64,000 nucleotides of DNA, from the NCBI RefSeq assembly GCF_002112505.1, contig NZ_NEHW01000005.1, positions 124,001 through 188,000 on the forward strand, in the 5' to 3' direction. Positions 54,243 through 63,105 of this stretch are shown in pieces (the first letter of the stretch is position 1; every line of letters starts with the position of its first letter). Source of the stretch: Pseudomonas sp. R28(2017). GTDB taxonomy: Bacteria; Pseudomonadota; Gammaproteobacteria; Pseudomonadales; Pseudomonadaceae. The notes beneath the pieces were generated by a model. The model saw nothing but the letters and a program-made list of their open reading frames with translations. It had not been told where the DNA came from and ran no database searches. The translations under genes were made by a program, and so were the position numbers.

Positions 54243-54803
54243 ATGCAAGACGACGATTTTTCCCTGTTCAGCGCCGAAGTGCGCGGCGTCAAGCCGATCA
54301 AGCACGACCGCGCCGATGTGGGCAAACCGAAAACCGACCGCAAGCAGCTCGCCGGCCTGCGCCAGGCCGCGACCATCCGCAGCGACCAGGCCTTGGTGAT
54401 CGATGGCCTGTCCGACCAGTTCGTCATCGACGTCGGTGCCGAAGACGAGTTGATGTGGCGCCGCGACGGCGTGCAGGAAAGCCAGATCCGCAAGCTCAAG
54501 CTCGGCCAGATCGCCTTCGAGGGCAGCCTCGACTTGCACGGCATGAGCGTGGAGAAGGCCCGCGAAACCCTGTGGGCGTTCATCGCCGAAGCCACCCAGC
54601 TCGAAGTCCGCTGCGTACGGGTGACCCACGGCAAGGCCGCACGCCTGGACGGCAAGCGCCCGATGATCAAGAGCCACGTCAACACCTGGCTGCGCCAGCA
54701 CCCGCAAGTGCTCGGTTTCACCTCGTGCCAGGCCCGCCATGGCGGTACCGGCGCGGTGTATGTGATGCTCAAGCGAACCATGATGGAAGGCCGCGACGAG
54801 TAA
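54243..54803 (+). CDS. Smr-domain endonuclease-like protein
   Basis: 186 residues. C-terminal Smr domain (about 90-180): LDLHGMSVEKAR, VTHGKAARLDGKRP and ARHGGTGAVYVMLKR, the three typical motifs. Stand-alone small Smr proteins, such as SmrA/SmrB of E. coli, can nick DNA or cleave mRNA on collided ribosomes. ATG at 54243, overlapping GGAGGCACC upstream. Precedes folE by 69 bp. Confidence 0.9.
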   Translation: MQDDDFSLFSAEVRGVKPIKHDRADVGKPKTDRKQLAGLRQAATIRSDQALVIDGLSDQFVIDVGAEDELMWRRDGVQESQIRKLKLGQIAFEGSLDLHGMSVEKARETLWAFIAEATQLEVRCVRVTHGKAARLDGKRPMIKSHVNTWLRQHPQVLGFTSCQARHGGTGAVYVMLKRTMMEGRDE

Positions 54804-54872
54804 CGCCGTGCTTGCAGCGCCGCGCGCGCCGCCGTACCCTTCATTTTTGCGATTTTTCCCACAGGTAGATAC

Positions 54873-55418
54873 ATGTCCCTGGAACAGAACTACACCGAGA
54901 TCCTCAGCCAACTTGGCGAGGACGTCTCCCGTGAGGGCCTGCTCGACACGCCCAAGCGGGCTGCAAAGGCCATGAAGTACCTTTGCCGCGGTTACGAGCA
55001 GACGCTGGAAGAAGTCACCAACGGCGCGCTGTTCACCTCCGATAACAGTGAGATGGTGCTGGTCCGGGACATCGAGCTGTATTCGATGTGCGAACACCAC
55101 ATGCTGCCCTTCATCGGCAAGGCCCACGTGGCCTACCTGCCCAAGGGCAAGGTGCTGGGCCTGTCGAAGGTCGCACGCATCGTCGACATGTTCGCCCGCC
55201 GCCTGCAGATCCAGGAAAACCTCAGCCGCCAGATCGCCGAGGCCGTGCAGCAGGTGACTGGCGCCGCTGGCGTGGCCGTGGTCATCGAAGCCAAGCACAT
55301 GTGCATGATGATGCGCGGCGTCGAGAAGCAGAATTCGACCATGCTCACCTCGGTGATGCTGGGCGAGTTCCGCGAGAACGCCGCCACCCGCAGCGAGTTC
55401 CTCAGCCTGATCAAGTGA
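54873..55418 (+). CDS. folE: GTP cyclohydrolase I
   Basis: 181 residues. First enzyme of folate synthesis: GTP to dihydroneopterin triphosphate. Zinc ligands Cys73, His76 ([10 protein letters not shown]) and Cys144 ([10 protein letters not shown]). Zinc-type FolE, so it is not the FolE2 used under zinc shortage. ATG at 54873 with AGGTAG upstream. Ends in a terminator. Confidence 0.96.
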   Translation: MSLEQNYTEILSQLGEDVSREGLLDTPKRAAKAMKYLCRGYEQTLEEVTNGALFTSDNSEMVLVRDIELYSMCEHHMLPFIGKAHVAYLPKGKVLGLSKVARIVDMFARRLQIQENLSRQIAEAVQQVTGAAGVAVVIEAKHMCMMMRGVEKQNSTMLTSVMLGEFRENAATRSEFLSLIK

Positions 55419-55433
55419 TCGGCGCATGACCCG

Positions 55434-55459
55434 AGCCGGCCCCCAGGGGTCGGCTTTTT
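55434..55459 (+). terminator. folE terminator
   Basis: AGCCGGCCCC-CA-GGGGTCGGCT, a 10-bp stem with one G-T pair, followed by T5. Confidence 0.85.
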
Positions 55460-55476
55460 CATTTCAGGAGTAGCCC

Positions 55477-55842
55477 ATGATCGTCAAAGCCCTGCGGGTC
55501 GGCCTCGGCCAGCTCATCGTGTTCGGCGACTGGATCAGCCGCCCGGCCAAGCAGAAGCGTGACGCGGCGGCCCAGGCGCGTGTCGAGCAGGAGGCCAAGG
55601 GCCTCGCGCTGTACCAGTTCCATGCCTGCCCGTTCTGCGTGAAGACCCGCCGTACCCTGCACCGCTTGAACGTACCGGTGGCGTTGCGTGATGCCAAGAA
55701 CGACGACCTGCATCGCCAGGCGTTGCTCGAAGGGGGTGGCCGGGTGAAAGTGCCGTGCCTGCGCATCGAAGAAGCCGGCAAGGTGACCTGGATGTATGAA
55801 TCCAAGGCCATCATTGCCTATCTGGACAAGCGCTTCGCGTAA
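55477..55842 (+). CDS. Glutaredoxin-like / GST N-terminal domain protein
   Basis: 121 residues. After about 40 N-terminal residues with a basic amphipathic part comes a thioredoxin-fold domain with CPFC (HACPFCVKTRR), and VKVPCLRIEE with cis-Pro, then YESKAIIAYLDK. Either a monothiol/dithiol glutaredoxin or a GST without the all-alpha domain. ATG at 55477 with AGGAG upstream. 57 bp past folE; separated from it by a terminator. Confidence 0.86.
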   Translation: MIVKALRVGLGQLIVFGDWISRPAKQKRDAAAQARVEQEAKGLALYQFHACPFCVKTRRTLHRLNVPVALRDAKNDDLHRQALLEGGGRVKVPCLRIEEAGKVTWMYESKAIIAYLDKRFA

Positions 55843-55862
55843 GCCTGACAGGCAAGCGTTGT

Positions 55863-55953
55863 CTGCTTCGCGGGCAAGCCCGCTCCCACAGGGGGCTCAC
55901 TGACCTTCAGGTCATGGATACACTGTGGGAGCGGGCTTGCCCGCGAAGAGGCC
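55863..55953. repeat. REP pair 16 (convergent gene ends)
   Basis: Left arm shortened (CTGCTTCGCGGG), right arm standard. Loop has TGACCTTCAGGTCA, itself a palindrome. Confidence 0.94.
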
Positions 55954-55962
55954 GGTCTTGCC

Positions 55963-56565
55963 TTACTCGACCATCGGCACATGCCGCGGATGGCTGGCCA
56001 CCCGCGCCAGCCACTGGCGTACTGCCGGGTAATCAGCCAGGTCGAAGCCGCCCTGATGCGCCACATGGGTGTAGGCATACAGCGCCACATCGGCGATCGA
56101 ATACTGGTCCCCGACCAGATACGGCGTCATCTGCAACTGCCGCTCCATCACCTTCAACGCCTTGTAACCGCCCTTGTGCAGCTTGCGGTACTCCTCCAGG
56201 CGCTCGTCCGGCAGCCCCAGGTAGAACTGGATGAACCGCGCCACGGCAATGTATGGCTCGTGGCTGTACTGCTCGAAAAACTGCCACTGCAACACCTGGG
56301 TCCGCAGGCGCGGCTCGCTGGGCAAAAATTCGCTGCCATCGGCCAGGTAGTTGAGGATGGCATTGGATTCCCACAGGCAGGTACCGTCCTCGAGCTTGAG
56401 CACCGGCACCTTGCCGTTGGGGTTCATGGCCAGAAACTCAGGCGTTTCGGTCTCGCCCTTGAGGATATCCACCGCCTGCCACTCATACGGGCGGTCGAGC
56501 AGGCTGAGCATCAGCTTGACCTTGTAGCAATTGCCCGACTGGTAATCACCATACACCTTGAACAT
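55963..56565 (-). CDS. Glutathione S-transferase
   Basis: 200 residues. N-terminal thioredoxin-like domain (1-78): GDYQSGNCYKVKLML with Ser/Cys near the catalytic site, NPNGKVPVL with cis-Pro, ESNAIL for glutathione gamma-Glu binding; all-alpha C-terminal domain (90-200) with SIADVALYAYTHVA. Resembles bacterial beta/theta-like GSTs. Cytosolic. Divergent from benE, 146 bp apart. Confidence 0.9.
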   Translation of the reverse strand: MFKVYGDYQSGNCYKVKLMLSLLDRPYEWQAVDILKGETETPEFLAMNPNGKVPVLKLEDGTCLWESNAILNYLADGSEFLPSEPRLRTQVLQWQFFEQYSHEPYIAVARFIQFYLGLPDERLEEYRKLHKGGYKALKVMERQLQMTPYLVGDQYSIADVALYAYTHVAHQGGFDLADYPAVRQWLARVASHPRHVPMVE

Positions 56566-56711
56566 TGCCCGTCCCCTCCCATGCAGTTACGCAAACTTGC
56601 CCAATAGTTGGCGACTGTACGGCTAAAAGCAATGCCTGCTGTATGGCAAAGATCAATCGGGCCCGCGTTAGTCTGAAAAAACTGCTTACACATGGACAAG
56701 GACCCAACCCA

Positions 56712-57902
56712 ATGACCGATGCCACTTCCGCTCGCCTGCGGCCCCTGGCAGACAGCTCCCCGTCGGCGGTGGTCGCCGGCTTCATCGCCATGCTTACCGG
56801 CTACACCAGTTCGCTGGTGCTGATGTTCCAGGCCGGCCAGGCAGCCGGCCTGACCAGCGCGCAGATTTCTTCGTGGATCTGGGCGTTGTCGATCGGCATG
56901 GCGGTGTGCAGCATCGGCCTGTCGCTGCGCTACCGCACGCCGATCACCGTGGCCTGGTCGACCCCCGGTGCGGCATTGCTGATCACCAGCCTCGGTGGGG
57001 TCAGCTACGGCGAAGCCATCGGTGCCTACATCACCTGTGCGGTGCTGGTGGTGATCTGCGGCCTGACCGGCAGCTTCGAGCGCCTGGTCAAGCGCATCCC
57101 GGCGTCGCTGGCGTCGGCCTTGCTGGCCGGGATCCTGTTCAAGATCGGCAGCGAAATATTCGTCGCCGCCCAGCACCGCACCCTGCTGGTACTGGGCATG
57201 TTCTTCAGCTATCTGCTGGTCAAGCGCCTGTCGCCGCGCTACTGCGTACTGGCCGCATTGCTGGTGGGCACGGCACTGTCCGGCGCCCTTGGCCTGCTGG
57301 ATTTCAGCGGTTTCAAGCTGGAGGTGGCCACCCCGGTGTGGACCACGCCAAGCTTCTCGCTGGCGGCGACCATCAGCATCGGTATTCCCCTGTTCGTGGT
57401 CGCCATGACCTCGCAGAACATGCCGGGCGTGGCCGTGCTGCGCGCCGACGGCTACCAGGTGCCCGCCTCGCCGCTGATTTCGGCGACCGGTTTTGCCTCG
57501 CTGCTGTTGGCACCGTTCGGCTCGCACGGGGTCAACCTGGCCGCGATCAGTGCCGCGATCTGCACCGGGCCGCATGCCCATGAAGACCCGGGCAAACGCT
57601 ATACCGCGGCGGTGTGGTGCGGGATTTTCTATGGCATTGCCGGCACGTTCGGCGCCACCCTGGCGGCGTTGTTCGCGGCGTTGCCGAAGGAACTGGTGCT
57701 GTCGATCGCGGCGCTGGCGTTGTTCGGCTCGATCATGAACGGGTTGACCGTGGCCATGAGCGAGGCCAGGGAGCGCGAGGCGGCGCTGATCACCTTCATG
57801 GTGACAGCTTCAGGGTTGACCCTGTTCTCGATCGGCTCGGCGTTCTGGGGGATCGTGGCGGGGGTGCTGACCTTGCTGATCCTCAATCCGCGCAAGGCCT
57901 GA
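56712..57902 (+). CDS. benE: Benzoate/H+ symporter BenE family
   Basis: 396 residues with 11-12 membrane helices. Family segments: AVVAGFIAMLTGYTSSL, TPITVAWSTPGAALL, GVSYGEAIGAY, FGSHGVNLAAISAAIC. Likely takes up benzoate or a related aromatic acid with a proton. The ben degradation genes are not next to it here, so the substrate is uncertain; it may be a paralog. ATG at 56712 (MTDATSAR) preferred over upstream ATGs. Confidence 0.85.
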   Translation: MTDATSARLRPLADSSPSAVVAGFIAMLTGYTSSLVLMFQAGQAAGLTSAQISSWIWALSIGMAVCSIGLSLRYRTPITVAWSTPGAALLITSLGGVSYGEAIGAYITCAVLVVICGLTGSFERLVKRIPASLASALLAGILFKIGSEIFVAAQHRTLLVLGMFFSYLLVKRLSPRYCVLAALLVGTALSGALGLLDFSGFKLEVATPVWTTPSFSLAATISIGIPLFVVAMTSQNMPGVAVLRADGYQVPASPLISATGFASLLLAPFGSHGVNLAAISAAICTGPHAHEDPGKRYTAAVWCGIFYGIAGTFGATLAALFAALPKELVLSIAALALFGSIMNGLTVAMSEAREREAALITFMVTASGLTLFSIGSAFWGIVAGVLTLLILNPRKA

Positions 57903-57921
57903 AGTATTTGCTGCCTGTTCT

Positions 57922-58021
57922 GGCCTCTTCGCGGGCAAGCCCGCTCCCACAGGGACCGTACAAGCCTGAAGGGCAACGGTGATCCTGTGGGAGCGGGCGT
58001 GCCCTCCACCGCGAAGAGACC
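57922..58021. repeat. REP pair 17, right unit interrupted
   Basis: The left unit is normal. The right unit reads GGGCGTGCCC-TCCACC-GCGAAGAGACC: 6 extra bases split the core stem and one G in the outer arm has become A. Confidence 0.9.
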
Positions 58022-58032
58022 AGAGCAGGCAC

Positions 58033-59970
58033 TCACAACCTGAAGTGGCCAACCATGCCTTTCAGGTCACTGCCCAACTGCGCCAGCTCGATACTGGACC
58101 GGGCATTGTCCTGCATCGCCAGCGCCGCCTGGTCGGCACTGCCGCGGATCTGCGTCACGCTACGGCTGATCTCCTCCGCCACCGAACTCTGCTGCTCGGC
58201 CGCCGCGGCAATCTGCTGGTTCATCTGCTGAATCAACGACACCGCCACCGCAATGCTGCCCAGCGCGCTTTCGGTCTGCAGCGCATCGGCCACCGCCAGG
58301 CGCACCAGCTCGGTGCTGCCGCGGATCTGCGCCACCGACTGCTGGGCATTGCCACGCAGGCTGGCCACCAGCCGTTCGATTTCCTCGGTCGACTGCCGCG
58401 TACGCCGGGCCAGCGCCCGTACCTCGTCAGCCACCACCGCAAAGCCACGGCCCTGCTCACCTGCCCGGGCCGCTTCGATGGCCGCGTTGAGCGCCAGCAG
58501 GTTGGTCTGCTCGGCCACGCTCTTGATCACCTCCAGCACATCGCCAATGGTGTGGATCTCGGCACTCAGGCTGTCGATGCCGGCGCTGGCGACATCCGCT
58601 GCCGTCGCCAGCTGCTCGATGCGCTGCATGCTTTCGCGCACCACGCGCTGGCCGGCGTCGACCTTGTCATCGGCTGCCTGCGCCGCCTGTGCGGCTTCTT
58701 CGGCGTTGCGCGCCACGTCATGCACGGTGGCAGTCATCTGCTGCATCGCGGTGGCTACCTGCTCGGTTTCTTCCTTCTGGCTGCCCACTTCACGGTTGGT
58801 CTGCTCGGTCACTGCCGATAACGCCTGGGCGCTACCGGCCAACTGCTCGATACCCTGCTGCAGGCCGCTGACCACGCCGGACAACCCGGCGGCCATCTGC
58901 TGCATGGCCTGCATCAACTGGCCGACTTCATCCGTGCGCGGCGCTTCGTGCTCCAGGCTCAACTCGCCAGCGGCAATGCGCTGGGCACGGCCGATCACCC
59001 GCTTGAGCGGGCCGACCACGGCGCGGGTGATCAGCCAGGCGGCGAGGATGCCCACCAGCAACGCCAACCCGGTGGCCAGGGCGATGGCCACGCTGTTGCG
59101 CGCCAGTTCGGCCTGCATGGCTTGCTGATCGACGGCATAGGCCTGGTCGACCCGGCTGGTGACCTGCTCGGCACGTGCCTGCAACTGCGCCTTGATGCCT
59201 TGCTCCTTGCCGAGCAGGTCGGTGTATTCGTTGAGCTTGTCGGAGAAGCTGGCAATGTGCCCGGCCACCTCGCCGAGCACACTCTGGTAGCCCGCGTCGC
59301 TCACAGCAGCTTTCAGCTGCTCGACCAACTGGGCCGCCTCGAGCGTCTGGGCGATACGGCCTTGTTCGCCCTCCTCGCCTTTGCGGCTCTTGTCCAGGCG
59401 CACCCGCGCCTCGTCCATGGCCTGCAGCATCAGCCGCGACACCTGCGCCACCTGGCCGGCCTGTTCGAGGAACTCGCCACCCTGCTGGCCCTGGGACTGT
59501 TTGAGGGTGTAGGTAGCGTCGTCAGCCAGGCCGGCCTGCAGCACATCGAGGTTGTTGGCCACGCTGGACACCGACCAGCTGGCCATGTCCAGCGCCAGCT
59601 CCTTGGCCTGCACGGCTTCAACGAAGGCTTCAAAGGCCTGGCCGTAGGCCGCCAGGTCAGCTTCGGCCGCCGCCAGCGCCGGCAGGCTGCGGGCGCGTTC
59701 GGCAAGGTTCTGCAAGCCGCTGCGCAAGGCCTCGGCTTCCTTGATGTCGGAGCGCAAGGCAAAGGCCTGCTCGTGCTGGCGCAGCCGCAGCAGGTCGGTA
59801 TTGAACTGGCCCAGCTGGCGCAGGCCGTCGAAGCGCTGGCCAACGCTGTGCAGCGCCGCGATGCCGATGGCCGCCACCGCCACGGTCAGCAGCAGCACCA
59901 GGGCAAAGCCCAGGCCCAGTTTGCGGGCCATGCCCAGGTTGGCCAGTACACCGTGCCTGTTCGCCGCCAT
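58033..59970 (-). CDS. Methyl-accepting chemotaxis protein, HBM-type sensor
   Basis: 645 residues. TM1 at about 15-38, a periplasmic helical region of about 250 residues (HBM-like, as in McpS of P. putida), TM2 at about 288-310, HAMP (about 310-365), signalling domain with the hairpin tip [20 protein letters not shown] and [15 protein letters not shown]. No CheR-binding pentapeptide at the C-terminus. HBM receptors sense TCA-cycle organic acids; the ligand here is inferred only by fold size. ATG at 59970 with AAGGGGG upstream. Confidence 0.9.
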   Translation of the reverse strand: MAANRHGVLANLGMARKLGLGFALVLLLTVAVAAIGIAALHSVGQRFDGLRQLGQFNTDLLRLRQHEQAFALRSDIKEAEALRSGLQNLAERARSLPALAAAEADLAAYGQAFEAFVEAVQAKELALDMASWSVSSVANNLDVLQAGLADDATYTLKQSQGQQGGEFLEQAGQVAQVSRLMLQAMDEARVRLDKSRKGEEGEQGRIAQTLEAAQLVEQLKAAVSDAGYQSVLGEVAGHIASFSDKLNEYTDLLGKEQGIKAQLQARAEQVTSRVDQAYAVDQQAMQAELARNSVAIALATGLALLVGILAAWLITRAVVGPLKRVIGRAQRIAAGELSLEHEAPRTDEVGQLMQAMQQMAAGLSGVVSGLQQGIEQLAGSAQALSAVTEQTNREVGSQKEETEQVATAMQQMTATVHDVARNAEEAAQAAQAADDKVDAGQRVVRESMQRIEQLATAADVASAGIDSLSAEIHTIGDVLEVIKSVAEQTNLLALNAAIEAARAGEQGRGFAVVADEVRALARRTRQSTEEIERLVASLRGNAQQSVAQIRGSTELVRLAVADALQTESALGSIAVAVSLIQQMNQQIAAAAEQQSSVAEEISRSVTQIRGSADQAALAMQDNARSSIELAQLGSDLKGMVGHFRL

Positions 59971-60094
59971 CGCCGATCCCCCTTCACCGTGCAAGGTTTT
60001 GCCCAGGGCCAAGCGTGGCAACGTTTTCCGCCTGCTAACAAGGGGGTAGCGGGAAAATGGTGTCAAATGGCTATGAGCCTGTCGCGATCAGCTA

Positions 60095-60166
60095 GCTGAA
60101 GGTCGCCCTGCGTGCTGAAGCACGCTTTGCGCACCGGCGCCCTGCCCATAGGCGACAGCCTTCAGC
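60095..60166 (-). other. 72-nt folded element between the MCP and DUF115-like genes
   Basis: GCTGAAGG-TCGCC (60095-60107) pairs with GGCGA (60151-60155) and CCTTCAGC (60159-60166), with a 3-nt bulge. Inside is a second hairpin GCGTGCT-GA-AGCACGC (60110-60125). Position fits a transcription end of the DUF115-like gene or an RNA element in the MCP leader. Confidence 0.45.
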
Positions 60167-60171
60167 GCGAG

Positions 60172-60999
60172 TTACGCGGGGTGGCTGCACAAGAACGCCG
60201 GAGAAGCGCCGTCGAGGATAAGCGCCTCGGCCTGCTGGAGGCTGACCTTGGGGATGACCGACCCCGGTATCCTCGATGTGGCTGACAAGTTGTAAACGGC
60301 AAACTGCGAGCTCACAACCCGCTCGGCCATCAGCTTGAGCGAAGGCAGGATGCGCCGCTCATAGGACTCATCCAGGTGGCAGCGCGAAACTGCCTGGCCA
60401 GGGGTTTCATAGAAGCGCCCCACCGACTGGTCGAGGTCCACGCCCACCAGGAACACCTGATTGAAGCCCAGGTGATAGGCAAGCTGCAATGCCGCATAAG
60501 CCACCGTACGCGCATCAAAAAAACCCAGAGAGAGGTCTTTGCTGAAGCCTACCGAGCGCGAGCGGCTACCCCACAAGGTGCGGCTACGCACCAGCAACGG
60601 GTCGGGTTTGAACAGCGAGCCATGCAAGCTGGAACGGGCTGCCTTGGCCAACGGGAAAACCTGCGCCCTGGTTGGCCCAGGCAAGCTACCCACTTCATCC
60701 GGCCAGATCGCCAGGCGCTGACTCAGCCTTACGGCCTTGGCGTAAAGGTCAGGCTGCTGCTGCGCAAACCCGGTGTCGGTGCACACGTAGAAATACGGAC
60801 GCACGCCATGCTCCGCGAACATCGAGATCGCGCCGTTGACGGTGATCATCGGCACGCTCGCGAAACGCTGCAGGGGGAAGTCTTTGGCAGAGGCTCCCGA
60901 GGCAATGATGAACACCGGCCCTTCGGCCATACCCCGGCACGCCCCGAAATCCGATATCGGGGCATGGCAGCCGTGCAATTGGGCGCTGACTGTCTCCAT
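60172..60999 (-). CDS. DUF115-like glycosyltransferase-fold protein
   Basis: 275 residues. The stretch GPVFIIASGASAKDFPL and PMITVNGAISMFAEHGVRP recall DUF115/MAF-type proteins related to sialyltransferases, seen in flagellin or LPS modification; FFDARTVAYAALQLAYHLGF and FLVGVDLDQSVGRFYE follow in order. Start at ATG 60999 with GGAAAG upstream; the promoter likely includes TATACT at about 61027. Might be involved in LPS core modification, given the acyltransferase at 63.1 kb, but the two are not adjacent. Confidence 0.72.
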   Translation of the reverse strand: METVSAQLHGCHAPISDFGACRGMAEGPVFIIASGASAKDFPLQRFASVPMITVNGAISMFAEHGVRPYFYVCTDTGFAQQQPDLYAKAVRLSQRLAIWPDEVGSLPGPTRAQVFPLAKAARSSLHGSLFKPDPLLVRSRTLWGSRSRSVGFSKDLSLGFFDARTVAYAALQLAYHLGFNQVFLVGVDLDQSVGRFYETPGQAVSRCHLDESYERRILPSLKLMAERVVSSQFAVYNLSATSRIPGSVIPKVSLQQAEALILDGASPAFLCSHPA

Positions 61000-61080
61000 G
61001 TCGCTTTCCAACAACTGAACAGCAAGAGTATACACAGCTATTCAGCAAACCCACTACGCACGGGGGGGACGAGCGGCGGC

Positions 61081-61842
61081 TCAGATCGCAGTCGCCCCGC
61101 CATCCACCGCGAGGCTATGCCCGGTGGTGAACGCCGCGCCGTCACTGCACAGGTACAACACCGCACTGGCAATTTCATCGACCTTGCCGATACGCCCGAC
61201 CGGGTGCATCGCGGCGGCGAATTCGGCCTTGCGCGGGTCCGCCTCGTAGGCGCGGCGGAACATGTCGGTGTCGATCACCGCCGGGCACACGGCATTCACC
61301 CGGATACCTTTCTTGGCATATTCGATGGCGGCCGACTTGGTCAGGCCAATCACCGCGTGCTTGGAGGCGGCGTAGATGCTCATCTTCGGCGCCGCGCCCA
61401 GGCCCGCCACCGAGGCGGTGTTGACGATCGCCCCGCCGCCTTGGGCCAGCAGCAGCGGCAGTTGGTACTTCATGCACAGCCAAACGCCTTTGACATTGAC
61501 GCCCATGATGGCGTCGAACTCGGCCTCGCTGCCCTCGGCCAGGCGCCCCTTTTCGATCTCGATGCCTGCATTGTTATAGGCGTAATCCAGGCGGCCATAG
61601 GCCTCGATGGTTCGCTCGTGCAACTGACGCACCTGGGCGTCCTGGGTCACGTCACAGGCCACGAACAGCGCCTCGCCACCCGCCTGGCGAATCAGGGCCA
61701 CCGTGGCCTCGCCAGCGACCGGGTCGAGGTCGGCCACCACCACCTTCAGCCCTTCGCGGGCAAAGGCCAGTGCCGTTGCCCGGCCGATACCCGCCGCACC
61801 GCCGGTGACCAGGGCTACCTGGCCGGAAAAGGTCATGCTCAT
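61081..61842 (-). CDS. SDR-family oxidoreductase
   Basis: 253 residues, classical SDR. GGAAGIGRA (coenzyme loop), VADLDP ending in Asp suggests NAD preference, NNAG, catalytic Ser in NTASVAGLG and YAASK (Tyr/Lys). Similar to 2,5-dichloro-2,5-cyclohexadiene-diol or glucose dehydrogenases; substrate open. ATG at 61842 with AGGAGC upstream. Divergent from the CurA-like reductase. Confidence 0.9.
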   Translation of the reverse strand: MSMTFSGQVALVTGGAAGIGRATALAFAREGLKVVVADLDPVAGEATVALIRQAGGEALFVACDVTQDAQVRQLHERTIEAYGRLDYAYNNAGIEIEKGRLAEGSEAEFDAIMGVNVKGVWLCMKYQLPLLLAQGGGAIVNTASVAGLGAAPKMSIYAASKHAVIGLTKSAAIEYAKKGIRVNAVCPAVIDTDMFRRAYEADPRKAEFAAAMHPVGRIGKVDEIASAVLYLCSDGAAFTTGHSLAVDGGATAI

Positions 61843-61957
61843 CGTCTGCTCCTGAAGGGGATGGATGGGCTCAGAGTCTAGTCAGCCCGCCGCCCGGCTG
61901 GGCAGCATCATCAGGGCAACGGTTGGGCTATCATGCTTGCCAGTGATTTTGCCGACC

Positions 61958-61975
61958 AACCTGCATCAGCAGGTT
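61958..61975. promoter_or_regulatory. Palindrome in the SDR/reductase intergenic region
   Basis: AACCTGC-ATCA-GCAGGTT, perfect 7-bp arms, 39 bp before the reductase ATG. Size and symmetry fit a TetR- or MarR-type operator; no such regulator is adjacent. Confidence 0.5.
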
Positions 61976-62014
61976 AAATTGACCGCTGTGTCTCATTGCC
62001 CACAAGGACCTGCC

Positions 62015-63016
62015 ATGACCCAGACCAACCGCCGCTTCCTGCTTGCCAAACGCCCGGTCGGCGCCGTGCGCCGTGACGATTTCACCTTCGAGACGGTCCC
62101 CGCCGAAGCCCCCGCCGCCGGCCAGATCCAGGTACGCAACCTGTACCTGTCGCTGGACCCGGCCATGCGCGGCTGGATGAACGAAGGCAAGTCGTACATC
62201 CCGCCCGTCGCCCTCGGCCAGGTAATGCGCGCCCTGGGCGTCGGCGAAGTGGTCGCCTCCAGCCACCCGGACTACAAGCCCGGCGACCATGTCAGCGGCG
62301 CCCTCGGCGTGCAGGACTACTTCACCGGCGAGCCCCAGGGCCTGCACAAGATCGACCCCAACCTCGCGCCCCTGCCCCGCTATCTCTCCGCCCTGGGCAT
62401 GACCGGCATGACCGCTTACTTCGCCCTGCTCGAGGTCGGCCAGCCCAAGGCCGGCGACACCGTGGTCATCTCTGGCGCAGCGGGCGCGGTGGGCAGCATC
62501 GTCGGGCAGATCGCCAAGCTCAAAGGCTGCCACGTGGTCGGCATCGCCGGCGGCGCGCAGAAATGCCAGTACCTCAAGGACGAACTGGGCTTCGACGGCG
62601 TGATCGACTACAAGGCCGAAGACGTGCTGGCCGGCCTGAAACGCGAATGCCCGAAAGGCGTTGACGTCTACTTCGACAACGTCGGCGGTGAAATCCTCGA
62701 CGCCGTGCTCACTCGCATCAACTTCAAGGCACGCATCGTCATCTGCGGCGCCATCAGCCAGTACAACAACAAGGAAGCCGTCAAAGGCCCGGCCAACTAC
62801 CTGGCGCTGCTGGTGAACCGCGCACGCATGGAAGGCTTCGTGGTGATGGACCACGCCAAGGACTATGGCAAGGCCGCGCAGGAGATGGCCGGCTGGCTGG
62901 CCACAGGCAAGGTCAAGAGCAAGGAGGACGTGGTGGACGGGCTGGAGACATTCCCCGAGACCCTGCTCAAGCTGTTCAGCGGGGAGAATTTCGGCAAGTT
63001 GGTACTCAAAGTTTGA
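62015..63016 (+). CDS. curA: NADPH-dependent oxidoreductase, CurA/MDR type
   Basis: 333 residues. Medium-chain reductase without zinc: NRRFLLAKRPVGA start, SLDPAMRGWMN, VSGALGVQDYF, nucleotide loop SGAAGAVGSIVGQ and the NADPH-phosphate region. Close in pattern to YncB/CurA (curcumin and enone reductases). Reduces activated double bonds of electrophilic aldehydes or ketones. ATG at 62015 with AAGGA upstream. Cytosolic. The symbol is by similarity and moderately sure. Confidence 0.82.
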   Translation: MTQTNRRFLLAKRPVGAVRRDDFTFETVPAEAPAAGQIQVRNLYLSLDPAMRGWMNEGKSYIPPVALGQVMRALGVGEVVASSHPDYKPGDHVSGALGVQDYFTGEPQGLHKIDPNLAPLPRYLSALGMTGMTAYFALLEVGQPKAGDTVVISGAAGAVGSIVGQIAKLKGCHVVGIAGGAQKCQYLKDELGFDGVIDYKAEDVLAGLKRECPKGVDVYFDNVGGEILDAVLTRINFKARIVICGAISQYNNKEAVKGPANYLALLVNRARMEGFVVMDHAKDYGKAAQEMAGWLATGKVKSKEDVVDGLETFPETLLKLFSGENFGKLVLKV

Positions 63017-63041
63017 ATATGCCCAGGCTAAGGTAAATATC

Positions 63042-63070
63042 GTGACGCTGGGATTATGCTTAGGTATAAA
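63042..63070 (+). promoter_or_regulatory. Putative promoter of the acyltransferase gene
   Basis: GTGACG (63042-63047), 17-bp spacer, TATAAA (63065-63070), 36 bp before the ATG. Confidence 0.45.
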
Positions 63071-63105
63071 GTGGCAAACCCGTAGCACCCTGACCCTGAG
63101 CACTC

